Made by a program: the position numbers and the translations under genes. The notes under the pieces were generated by a model. That model was not told the DNA's origin. It searched no databases and saw only the letters and a program-made list of their open reading frames with translations. This document shows positions 51,601-58,428 of a DNA stretch of 64,000 bases, one piece after another; the stretch's first letter is position 1; every line of letters starts with the position of its first letter. Source of the stretch: an uncultured Bacilli bacterium (GTDB taxonomy: Bacteria > Bacillota_I > Bacilli_A > RF39 > UBA660); the NCBI GenBank assembly GCA_934096705.1, contig CAKOMR010000002.1:62001-126000 (forward strand). The letters run 5' to 3'.

Positions 51601-53523
51601 GATCAAGATCAAAGAGGCCTAAAAAAAGTACAAGATTTATTAACCGGTTTACCCAAAAAGATTGATGCTGATAATGGATTTATTATAGATCAAATTGATT
51701 ATCAAATAAATCTTTATAGTCAAAAAAATGTTTTCTATTATAATGAATCAAATAATAGTATTCTATTGCCTGAAGAAAAGGAAAAAGCATATCAACAAAT
51801 GATTGAATATATAAAGAAACATGATTTTACTGATTTAATTGATACAGATACTTTACTTAATTTACTTGAATCATTAAGAAAAGAAAATGTTACAATTGAT
51901 TTCTCTAAGCCAATATTTGCACAGCTTTATAATAAAAATGAAGATGGTTCATATTCTTTAACAATTAATCCTCAAAGTTGTCAAAAATCGGCTCAAATTA
52001 TTAGGGGTATTTTAGAAAAATTTTGGACATTACCAATGTTGACACCTGATAAAGCACATCAATTATTTGGTGGATTTTCCTTAACTTATGATCCTGATTT
52101 TAGAGAGTTTTTACTTGCCAATTTAGATACAATTTTGCATGATTCACAACAATATACTGGTCTAGTTTCTAGTGTTCAAAGACAATTTAAAGATATTAAA
52201 ACAATAAATAGTAATAGATTTTTAACCTGGGATTTAGCAATAAGTTTTGTTCAAAAAAATAAATATGAATCAGTTAATGTAGGTAATGAACGAGTTGCTG
52301 AAGTATCCGCTATTGCTGGATATAGTCAAAATGATTTTAATGTATTACAACAAATTTATAATTATGGTAAACAAAGAACATTTAGTAGTATTCCAAGAAT
52401 TGAAAATAAAGTAGAAAAAACAAGTGGCAAATATACTTATCAAATTTTAAGATTGGATGATCCTTATGCTATGGCAATTGGTACTTTAACAGATTGTTGC
52501 CAGGAATTAAATAATTGTGCTGAAGTTTGTATGGAGCACAGCATGGTTGATAAAAATGGTCGTATATTTCTTATTAGGGATGAAAATGGTAAAGAAGTTG
52601 CACAAAGCTGGGTATGGAGAAACAAAGATGTGCTATGTTTTGATAATATAGAAATACCAAACAGGACCTTTGATAGAATTGATAAAGAACATCCAGAATT
52701 GGGTAGGAAAGGGTTTACTGATGAAATTTTTGCAATATACAAACAAGCAGCACATGATTTAATAGAAGAAGATGAAAAAGTATATAAAGAGCTATTAAAA
52801 AGTGGAAAAATTACGAAAGAACAATATGATGGTTTAAGATTAGGAAAAATAACTGTTGGATTGGGATACAATGATATAGCGGAATCATTAAAGCAAAACG
52901 CAGTAGTTGATGATGGAAACTTATCAAGACCATTACCATTTAAAGAACCCGTAAAATTAACACAACGACTATATACAAATGACTCTACGACACAATATAT
53001 TTTAGAAAAAAGAAATGATAGAAAAGAATTTAATGGGGAAACGCTTTCTGTGCATAGTGACACTTATACTGAGTATACTGATACAAATTTTACGCCACAA
53101 TTTTTAGACTTTCTAATAAAATTGGAAGTTGTTACTAAAAATAATTCAAGAGATTTGGGCGTTTCTGCCAGTTATTATAAAGATTCACAACATCTTGTTA
53201 GTGATATAGCAATAAGTTATGGATTGAATCCTAAAACAACAAAAATAATAATGAATCCCAATTTTGCAATTATTTATGATATTAATGGTAATAAACTCAA
53301 AATTGGAGATTTATTATTTAACACTAGAGTAGATAATAAAGAACAACAAATGGATATTGAAAATAATGTTGTTATGCAAATAAGGTTAGCTTTAAATCAG
53401 ATTTCAAATGGAAACGAAATAGATATATCCAATTTAGAGGAAAATCAAAAGATAATGTATGAAAAAGCTATAAGTCTAACTGATGAACTAGATAATGAAA
53501 GAGGTGTTGGCCATGGAAGATAA
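48601..53523 (+). CDS. Giant repeat-containing cargo protein of unknown function
   Basis: A 1640-residue protein without signal peptide or membrane segments. At least five related repeats of about 45-55 residues occur near 122-170, 268-320, 527-570, 672-725 and 838-885, built as P-E-I/L-F-I/L-x4-(P)-x2-L/V-K/R-x2-FY-x3-L followed by a helix. GNEKFLQLC-x-KY occurs twice (608-619, 759-770). Residues 1274-1355 form a distinct domain with TDCCQ (1297-1301), C1306, C1310, RIFLIRDENGK, AQSWVW and CFDNIEI. I do not recognise either part. Ribosome site GGTGG is 10 bases from the ATG; a TATAAT lies at 48559-48564. It overlaps the next gene by 11 bp. Confidence 0.8.
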   Translation: MNEKMTLEQFQQIKNQLISLANEATYDDPDIEQRIVEQYLKIQNQLLEYDLSDIPFEAWDGVTIVSDKDHVVDFSKTKANIDFGLISYYGYGNFRDCNIKNLNLLGSYLNPSEFDEKTIRANSTLFLSNIFNEEFKRKYYSRTLNISDLTSLTSQQLDELMQKNILIHINQQERTSVLIDTIGIDKAIEFYKNFPKEYENVNKIVQLHNDFSGFIRESNNIPTFDEFLQQIKTADISKLKDICFSYARRQIINSNIKIMKNEYPEAFIQENSDIFLINTNIPQDVKQRYFNRSLLIQDLLDYPDVFSNISIDYFMDFSNNISQFFRDTFGIGTFQELIKKHPDVFNHILQENHIYEFSHFLKPGKDADTTFTNAVKDYFFSYCNPEQFFAYEDQMPNDNLKWLSSMKFKFVNKLKTKEDLLQCDNSVLIFDYKQRKVLAGLGIDNVKKFEQDTGFFTHKEFEWSEDLNMLNFCFSYYEELYSIFKNGSLSYDEFLNKFAEYLNEVRKHNGFSLHQSYDWIQGKFRENHPEIFMDSNLPKELREAFYKNKLTSTFIYEHQDYIKYLVNRDLLSTINVDMKLFAPGETDENGFVFPSYKNFVKEYISRYGNEKFLQLCVKYDGILSDIEVNNSNDEIEDEQAIEQSLRNSIYEKILEGGIDYSFLSSNQDFIIEHPEIFINLDSLSNIPQTVKNVILKNFYSGSLNFNIIKIYPELVDVLKDKNLFVAFNRIDGRHYNERIYIGQTYEEKYSDLELLQVFGNEKFLQLCAKYGRYMDGVAQQFSKNVTIKNGKYIDIRQGNKKLNFEDISKIIEDIIILECKKGNIEYRPDDVPEFLKEKSPELFLEENAPDDLKKHFYNSSAGSYPLTFELLQKNKDWLPFLKGKALATSLIRGEEYKYQLRQYFELFGEEKAIKLGISKPETIKEMLVDNQIELMKRWYDKTGGKFIPDYVVMQNFPLEEADKFLSSGANWSSLMKIKSFSKKAESRAAMLKLAYSFGAFDQDQRGLKKVQDLLTGLPKKIDADNGFIIDQIDYQINLYSQKNVFYYNESNNSILLPEEKEKAYQQMIEYIKKHDFTDLIDTDTLLNLLESLRKENVTIDFSKPIFAQLYNKNEDGSYSLTINPQSCQKSAQIIRGILEKFWTLPMLTPDKAHQLFGGFSLTYDPDFREFLLANLDTILHDSQQYTGLVSSVQRQFKDIKTINSNRFLTWDLAISFVQKNKYESVNVGNERVAEVSAIAGYSQNDFNVLQQIYNYGKQRTFSSIPRIENKVEKTSGKYTYQILRLDDPYAMAIGTLTDCCQELNNCAEVCMEHSMVDKNGRIFLIRDENGKEVAQSWVWRNKDVLCFDNIEIPNRTFDRIDKEHPELGRKGFTDEIFAIYKQAAHDLIEEDEKVYKELLKSGKITKEQYDGLRLGKITVGLGYNDIAESLKQNAVVDDGNLSRPLPFKEPVKLTQRLYTNDSTTQYILEKRNDRKEFNGETLSVHSDTYTEYTDTNFTPQFLDFLIKLEVVTKNNSRDLGVSASYYKDSQHLVSDIAISYGLNPKTTKIIMNPNFAIIYDINGNKLKIGDLLFNTRVDNKEQQMDIENNVVMQIRLALNQISNGNEIDISNLEENQKIMYEKAISLTDELDNERGVGHGR

Positions 53524-54520
53524 AGATATTAGCAAAATAATAACAAATGCTTTACAAGTTAATAAAGATAAATTAAGTGAAAATATAAAGTCAATAATTA
53601 TGCAAATGAAAAAAGCTTTTGAAAGCAATAAGAAAATTATTGAACAGGCAAATTCTATTGATCAAAAAAATAATAATGGCTTTATTTTAGACTTTAATGT
53701 TATTGATAATATATTTACTGATTTAAAAGAAGAAAATATATTTTATGGTGATGTTATTCTTTCTCAAAAAGATGAAAATAAAAATATTATATATGGAACT
53801 CAAATAATGGATTATGGAAATGTAATTGTTATTACTGATGGTAATCCATATATTACTATTGAAATGGCCATTAGAAATATAATGGCTGGTAATACAACAA
53901 TTTTTGTAAACGAAGGTTTTATGTTTGGCACTAATCAATTATTAATTCAAATAATACAAAGTGTTTTAGAAATATTCAGTTTGTCTAAAAATTTAATTCA
54001 AATGTATGTATCTGAAAGTTTTGACGAGGTATTAGCAAATTTTTCTAATATCGATTTAGTAGTTTGCATAGGTAATCATAATTTACAAAATCTAGTTTTA
54101 AATAAATCAAAAAACAAAACTATTGTTAGTGGGTATGAAAACTTTGACTTGTATATTGAGGATGCAACTCATATAGACTTTCTTAATAAAATGCTTGATA
54201 CTGGACTAAATATTCAAGTATATATAAATAGTGATATTAATTTAGATTATCCTAATGCTATAATAGTTAGTGATATCGAAGAAGCAATTGCTCAAATTAA
54301 TTACAATGGAAGTAGGTATAGTTCTGCTATATTTACTGCTGAAACAAAAAATGCTTCTAAATTTATTAAAGAAGTAAAATCAAAAATAGTAACAGTTAAT
54401 ACTAGTCCCACTATAGAAAGAATATTAGATATAAAACAAACGGACTTAATAAATAAAAAAACTATAATATATCCATTCAGCTTTAAATTAGATGGTAATA
54501 ATGAAAAAATACAATTATAG
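53513..54520 (+). CDS. ProA/aldehyde-dehydrogenase-like protein lacking the catalytic Cys
   Basis: Start at ATG 53513, after AAAGAGGTG; 335 residues. The order of segments follows gamma-glutamyl phosphate reductase: GNVIVITDGNPYITIEMAIRNIMAGN (like the VIYE-x-RPNVT-x-D-A-x-L-x-LK-x-GN stretch), SLSKNLIQMY, IDLVVCIG, GYENFDLYIEDATHIDF, DIEEAIAQINYNGSRYSSAIFT and VNTSPTIER. Where ProA has its catalytic Cys (S-x-CN) this protein reads LNIQVYIN, and the sequence is shortened. It is probably a non-catalytic NAD(P)- or ligand-binding partner of the giant protein. Confidence 0.65.
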   Translation: MEDKDISKIITNALQVNKDKLSENIKSIIMQMKKAFESNKKIIEQANSIDQKNNNGFILDFNVIDNIFTDLKEENIFYGDVILSQKDENKNIIYGTQIMDYGNVIVITDGNPYITIEMAIRNIMAGNTTIFVNEGFMFGTNQLLIQIIQSVLEIFSLSKNLIQMYVSESFDEVLANFSNIDLVVCIGNHNLQNLVLNKSKNKTIVSGYENFDLYIEDATHIDFLNKMLDTGLNIQVYINSDINLDYPNAIIVSDIEEAIAQINYNGSRYSSAIFTAETKNASKFIKEVKSKIVTVNTSPTIERILDIKQTDLINKKTIIYPFSFKLDGNNEKIQL

Positions 54521-54523
54521 AAA

Positions 54524-54557
54524 AATCTAATAAGTAATATGCTTATTAGATTTTTTA
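54524..54557 (+). terminator. Terminator of the element cargo
   Basis: An 11-bp stem AATCTAATAAG/CTTATTAGATT followed by a T-run, just inside the right end. Confidence 0.85.
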
Positions 54558-54569
54558 TTGTTATAATTG

Positions 54570-54594
54570 GTGTCCACATTACATTCAAGCAACT
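54570..54594. repeat. Right attachment site of the element
   Basis: GTGTC (54570-54574), five bases, TACATTCAA (54580-54588), then the core AGCAACT (54588-54594). It mirrors the left end. Confidence 0.8.
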
Positions 54595-55004
54595 CTTTGT
54601 TTCATGCCACCAGATAAAGATGCCGGATATTTATCCATAAAATCTTTTAATCCGTACGTAGTTAGTAAATTTTTTACATATTCAACATTTTCCTTTGTAT
54701 CTATTTTTTTAATTTTTAAGCCTAAAATTGCATTTTCAAATATATTTAAATAGGGAAGAAGAGCATCCTCTTGAAGCATATATCCTATAATTGGTTTTTC
54801 TTTAGAAAAAATCATTTTTCCATTATAATTTTCAAGTCCTGCAATAATGTTTAATAAGGTTGATTTACCACAACCAGATGAACCGACAATTGCAATAAAT
54901 TCATTTTCAAACACATCAAAAGAGATATCATCTATAGCATTTACTTCACCCTTGGGTGTATTAAAAATTTTGTTAATATTTTGTAAACTTAAAAGTGGTT
55001 TCAT
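54585..55004 (-). pseudogene. N-terminal part of ABC ATPase split by the element
   Basis: The start is ATG 55004, after AGGTGATGAAA. The 139-residue piece has Walker A GSSGCGKST (about 39-47), the Q-loop MLQEDALLPY and the signature LSGGMKQRVA, then hits a TGA at 54587-54585 supplied by the element end. It is typical of SsuB/TauB-like importer ATPases. Walker B and the rest lie at 46367-46696. Without the element the gene would encode 248 residues, the usual family length. Confidence 0.9.
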
Positions 55005-55115
55005 TTTCATCACCTATGATATTTTATTCAACTAATAAATTATGAACTATTGAAATAGTTTAGAAGTATATTTAAAAAATTTAATAATTATGTTATATTT
55101 ATAATGGTGATGATA

Positions 55116-56732
55116 GTGAAATCAATTTATATATTTGGACATAAAAATCCTGATACTGACTCAGTTTGTAGTGCAATTGCCCTTGCATATTTAAAAAATG
55201 CACAAAATATTAATGCGACAGCAAAAGTTATAGGGCAAATTAATAATGGAACAAAATATGTTTTAGATTATTTTAATGTGCCAATTCCTTCTTATATAAA
55301 TGATGTAAAAGTCCAAATAAAAGATTTGAAATATGAAAAGGGTGCTTTTATAAATGAAAAAGCAAGTATTGGTAATACTATCAGATTTATGCGTCAAAAA
55401 GATCTAAATGCAATTCCTATTGTAAATGACAAAAATATTTTAACAGGTTATGTAAATCTTAAGGATATAGTAAATTATTTAGCGTTAACTCCAGAAATTG
55501 TTCTAGACACATCGCTTGAAAATATAGTAACACTACTTGATGCAAAAGTATTATGTAATCCGATAGAAAATGTAAAAGGACATATAAAATATATAACTTG
55601 TTCTAATGAAGAATTTGTTAAAAATCAAGATTTAGATGAAGATACTATTTTAGTAGTAGGAGATCGTTATCATATAATAGAAAGTGCTTTAAACAAAAAA
55701 GTTAAGATGATTATTTTGACTAAAAATAGAACTATTTCTCAAAGATTAATTAGAAAAGCACAAAAAAATAATGTTTGCGTTATAAACAGTCCAAATTCTA
55801 CGGCATCACTTTGTACTTTGTTACCAAATACAAATTTTATTAAAAATTTAAATACAAATTCAAATAATTTAACTACAGTAAATATTCATAGTTACTATAC
55901 AGATTTTGTATCTTTATCAAAAAGAATTAGTTATACAAATTATCCAGTTATAAAAGATAATAATGAATGTTTAGGTGTTATAAAAGTTACACACATGACT
56001 GAATATGAAAAGAAAAAAGTTATATTAGTTGATCATAATAATTATTCGCAATCTGTAGACGGGCTTGAAGAAGCAGATATACTAGAAATAATAGACCATC
56101 ATAATTTGGGGGATATTGGCACAAGCGCTCCAATAACATTTTTGTGTAAGCCAGTTGGATGTACTGCTACAATTATATATGAACAATTTAAAAAAGAAAA
56201 AATTAAAATTCCTCATGATATAGCGGGATTATTACTTTCTGCGGTTATATCTGATACACTTCTTTTTACATCACCAACAACTACGAAAGATGATATTACT
56301 GCTGCAAATGAATTAGCAAAAATAGCTAAAGTTGATATAAATGAATATGGAATAAAAATGCTTAAAGCCGCAAGTTCAATTAAGGGATTAACGATAAGTG
56401 AATTAATTCATCAAGACTTTAAAACATATACAATTAATAATAAAAACTATGGTATAGCGGTTATTACTACAATGGATTTTGATGAAATAGAAAAAGATAT
56501 GGACAAATATATTGCCAAATTAGATGAAATGAGTCAGAATAATTTTAAAGCAGTTTTAATATTTATAACAGACATATTAAAAAAAGGAAGTTATGTAATT
56601 TATAATGAAAATAGTAAAAATTTAGTAAAAAATGCATTTAATTTAAAAGATGTAAATGAAGGAGAATTTTTACCAGGATTAATATCTAGAAAAAAACAAA
56701 TACTACCTGCAATAATGAAAGTAGTGGATTAA
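55116..56732 (+). CDS. ppaC: Manganese-dependent inorganic pyrophosphatase with CBS-DRTGG domains
   Basis: A DHH-family pyrophosphatase. The N-terminal motif FGHKNPDTDS (H9, D13, D15) and the later IDHHNLGD supply the metal ligands. Two CBS domains and a DRTGG domain sit between them (about 65-295), as in nucleotide-regulated Clostridium enzymes that respond to AMP/ATP or diadenosine polyphosphates. I prefer GTG 55116, which has GGTGAT at the usual distance, over the ATGs at 55104 and 55110; 538 residues. A possible extended -10 lies at 55091-55099. Confidence 0.9.
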   Translation: MKSIYIFGHKNPDTDSVCSAIALAYLKNAQNINATAKVIGQINNGTKYVLDYFNVPIPSYINDVKVQIKDLKYEKGAFINEKASIGNTIRFMRQKDLNAIPIVNDKNILTGYVNLKDIVNYLALTPEIVLDTSLENIVTLLDAKVLCNPIENVKGHIKYITCSNEEFVKNQDLDEDTILVVGDRYHIIESALNKKVKMIILTKNRTISQRLIRKAQKNNVCVINSPNSTASLCTLLPNTNFIKNLNTNSNNLTTVNIHSYYTDFVSLSKRISYTNYPVIKDNNECLGVIKVTHMTEYEKKKVILVDHNNYSQSVDGLEEADILEIIDHHNLGDIGTSAPITFLCKPVGCTATIIYEQFKKEKIKIPHDIAGLLLSAVISDTLLFTSPTTTKDDITAANELAKIAKVDINEYGIKMLKAASSIKGLTISELIHQDFKTYTINNKNYGIAVITTMDFDEIEKDMDKYIAKLDEMSQNNFKAVLIFITDILKKGSYVIYNENSKNLVKNAFNLKDVNEGEFLPGLISRKKQILPAIMKVVD

Positions 56733-56758
56733 AAAGTTTATTTTCTAGACTTTTTTTC
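56731..56758 (+). terminator. Weak terminator of ppaC
   Basis: AAAAGT pairs with ACTTTT across an 11-base loop, followed by T. Confidence 0.5.
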
Positions 56759-56794
56759 TCAAATAGACTATACTAAGTTAAGTAGGTGAAATAA

Positions 56795-57676
56795 GTGCAC
56801 AAGAAAATAATTAATATAGCTATTACGTTTATAATAATTTTATTAATAATATTGTTACCAGTTTTATTTGGCAGACCTTCTGAAGCAAGTGTTAAATATG
56901 GTATTGGTAAAGAACTTGACGAAAATGGTAATAAAACCGGTTGGTATATATTTTATTTCAAATTAGATGATACAGAAAAATTTAATAGTTTAAAATTTAG
57001 TATTAAGCAAAAAAATGTTGATATTAAAAAAATTGAATACGAATACGGCTTTTTTCAAACAGATTATAAGGTTTCAAGCAAAGAAAACATTTTTACAATA
57101 AGTTCAAATACAACTGTAACTTCTTCTGATGGCAAAAATATATCTTATTTAGATGAAAATGATAAAAAAGTTACTGATAGGGTTATTATTTTAGCTAAAT
57201 ATTATCTAGAACCTAAAAATAGTAAAGATTTTAATTTTGAAATAACTAATGTTGAACTTAACTTAGTTCAGGCCAATTCTTTTGAACTTACAGTAACACC
57301 ACAAAAGCTTAAAGGTAAAAACTCTTATGATGAAGATGAAATATTTTTAATAAATAAAGATGAATATTTTATTTATGATGTTACAATAAAAAATGTTAGT
57401 ACAATTAATACGGATACAATTATTTTAAGAGATATATTTTCAGATTATTTTAGTGATTTTAGTATTGTAGGAAGTAAAAATTATGTCGTTGATGAAAATA
57501 CGCTATTTTTAAATATTGGTAAATTTAAGGTCGGAGAAAGTAAAAGTTTTAAGATTAAAGCTAGAGTAACTGAATCAAGTGAAAAAAAACTGGGTAATAA
57601 GATATGCGTGTTTTCTGTAACTGAAATGTATGAAACTTCTTGTGAAGGAGTATATGTAAGATTAAATAATGATTAA
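56795..57676 (+). CDS. Hypothetical exported protein
   Basis: The start is GTG 56795 after AGGTGAAATAA; 293 residues. One N-terminal hydrophobic segment (about 6-25) is a signal or anchor, with a possible cleavage after EAS. The outside part is beta-rich, with a first domain up to about 150 and a second DUF11/immunoglobulin-like domain (VTIKNVSTINTDTIILRD to the end). Function unknown. It lies alone between ppaC and the ABC pair. Confidence 0.65.
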   Translation: MHKKIINIAITFIIILLIILLPVLFGRPSEASVKYGIGKELDENGNKTGWYIFYFKLDDTEKFNSLKFSIKQKNVDIKKIEYEYGFFQTDYKVSSKENIFTISSNTTVTSSDGKNISYLDENDKKVTDRVIILAKYYLEPKNSKDFNFEITNVELNLVQANSFELTVTPQKLKGKNSYDEDEIFLINKDEYFIYDVTIKNVSTINTDTIILRDIFSDYFSDFSIVGSKNYVVDENTLFLNIGKFKVGESKSFKIKARVTESSEKKLGNKICVFSVTEMYETSCEGVYVRLNND

Positions 57677-57691
57677 TTCATTATTTTTTTT
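57664..57691 (+). terminator. Terminator of the exported protein gene
   Basis: AATAATGA and TTCATTATT form a stem followed by eight T; it overlaps the last codons and the -35 box of the next promoter. Confidence 0.7.
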
Positions 57692-57718
57692 GTCACTTAA
57701 AAGTCATTTTGTTATAAT
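57690..57718 (+). promoter_or_regulatory. Promoter of the MacB-like ABC pair
   Basis: TTGTCA (57690-57695), 17-bp spacer, TATAAT (57713-57718) with extended TG. Confidence 0.75.
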
Positions 57719-57744
57719 AAAATTATTTTTGAAAGAAGGAAATT

Positions 57745-58428
57745 ATGGAAATTTTAAGAGTTGAAAATCTAAGTAAAATTTATGGAAAAGGAGTAAATAA
57801 GGTTGTTGCTTTAAATAATCTATCGTTTACTGTCCAAAAAGGAGAATTTGTTGCAATTGTTGGAGCAAGTGGTTCAGGAAAGTCCACACTTTTACATTTG
57901 ATTGGTGGAGTAGATAGACCTACAAGTGGAAAAGTTTTTATAAATGATGAAGATATATATAAATTAAACAATGATAATTTAGCTATTTTTCGAAGAAGAC
58001 AAATCGGGTTAATTTATCAATTTTATAATTTAATACCAATCTTAAATGTGAAAGAAAATATAGCTTTACCTTTAGAACTTGATGGTAGAAAAGTTAATCC
58101 TGATGACGAAAAAGAAATGCTAGAACTTTTAGGCCTTGAAAATAGAAAAACTCATTTGCCTAATGAACTTTCTGGTGGACAACAACAAAGAGTTTCAATA
58201 GGAAGAGCTCTTATAACAAGACCAGCTTTAGTTCTTGCAGATGAACCAACTGGAAATTTGGATTCTAAATCTAGTGATGAAATTGTAAATTTACTAAAGA
58301 TGTCTAATAAAAAGTATAATCAAACAATTATTATGATTACTCATAATATGGAAATTGCTAAAATGGCTGATAGAATAATTAAAATTGAAGATGGTAAAAT
58401 CGTGGGTGACACTAATGAAAGAGCTTAA
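57745..58428 (+). CDS. MacB/BceA-like ABC transporter ATP-binding protein
   Basis: A 227-residue ATPase. Walker A GASGSGKST is at 40-48, Q-loop LIYQFYNLIP near 90, signature LSGGQQQRVS near 142 and Walker B with LADEPTGNLDS, the form typical of the LolD/MacB/BceA clade. Its partner permease starts 14 bp before its end. Such pairs act on antimicrobial peptides, lipoproteins or cell-wall enzymes. Ribosome site AAGAAGGA. Confidence 0.92.
   Translation: MEILRVENLSKIYGKGVNKVVALNNLSFTVQKGEFVAIVGASGSGKSTLLHLIGGVDRPTSGKVFINDEDIYKLNNDNLAIFRRRQIGLIYQFYNLIPILNVKENIALPLELDGRKVNPDDEKEMLELLGLENRKTHLPNELSGGQQQRVSIGRALITRPALVLADEPTGNLDSKSSDEIVNLLKMSNKKYNQTIIMITHNMEIAKMADRIIKIEDGKIVGDTNERA

Larger units (their letters stand above)
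46697..54594. mobile_element. Serine-recombinase integrative element in an ABC ATPase gene
   Basis: About 7.9 kb bounded by identical 7-bp cores AGCAACT at 46697-46703 and 54588-54594. It splits a NitT/TauT-type ATPase gene between the signature SGGMKQRVA and LIRTLAIKPD; precise excision restores the frame. Contents: a large serine recombinase at the left end with a small ORF before it, and, divergently, two overlapping cargo genes (1640 and 335 residues). No relaxase, replication or phage structural genes are visible, so it is an integrative cassette or IME that may need help to move. Confidence 0.9.

Noticed and set aside
52464..53063. A 199-codon open frame on the minus strand
   Set aside because: It lies fully antisense to the giant cargo gene, has no ribosome site and reads as Ser/Phe-rich low-complexity sequence. 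The plus-strand frame is continuous and coding-like.
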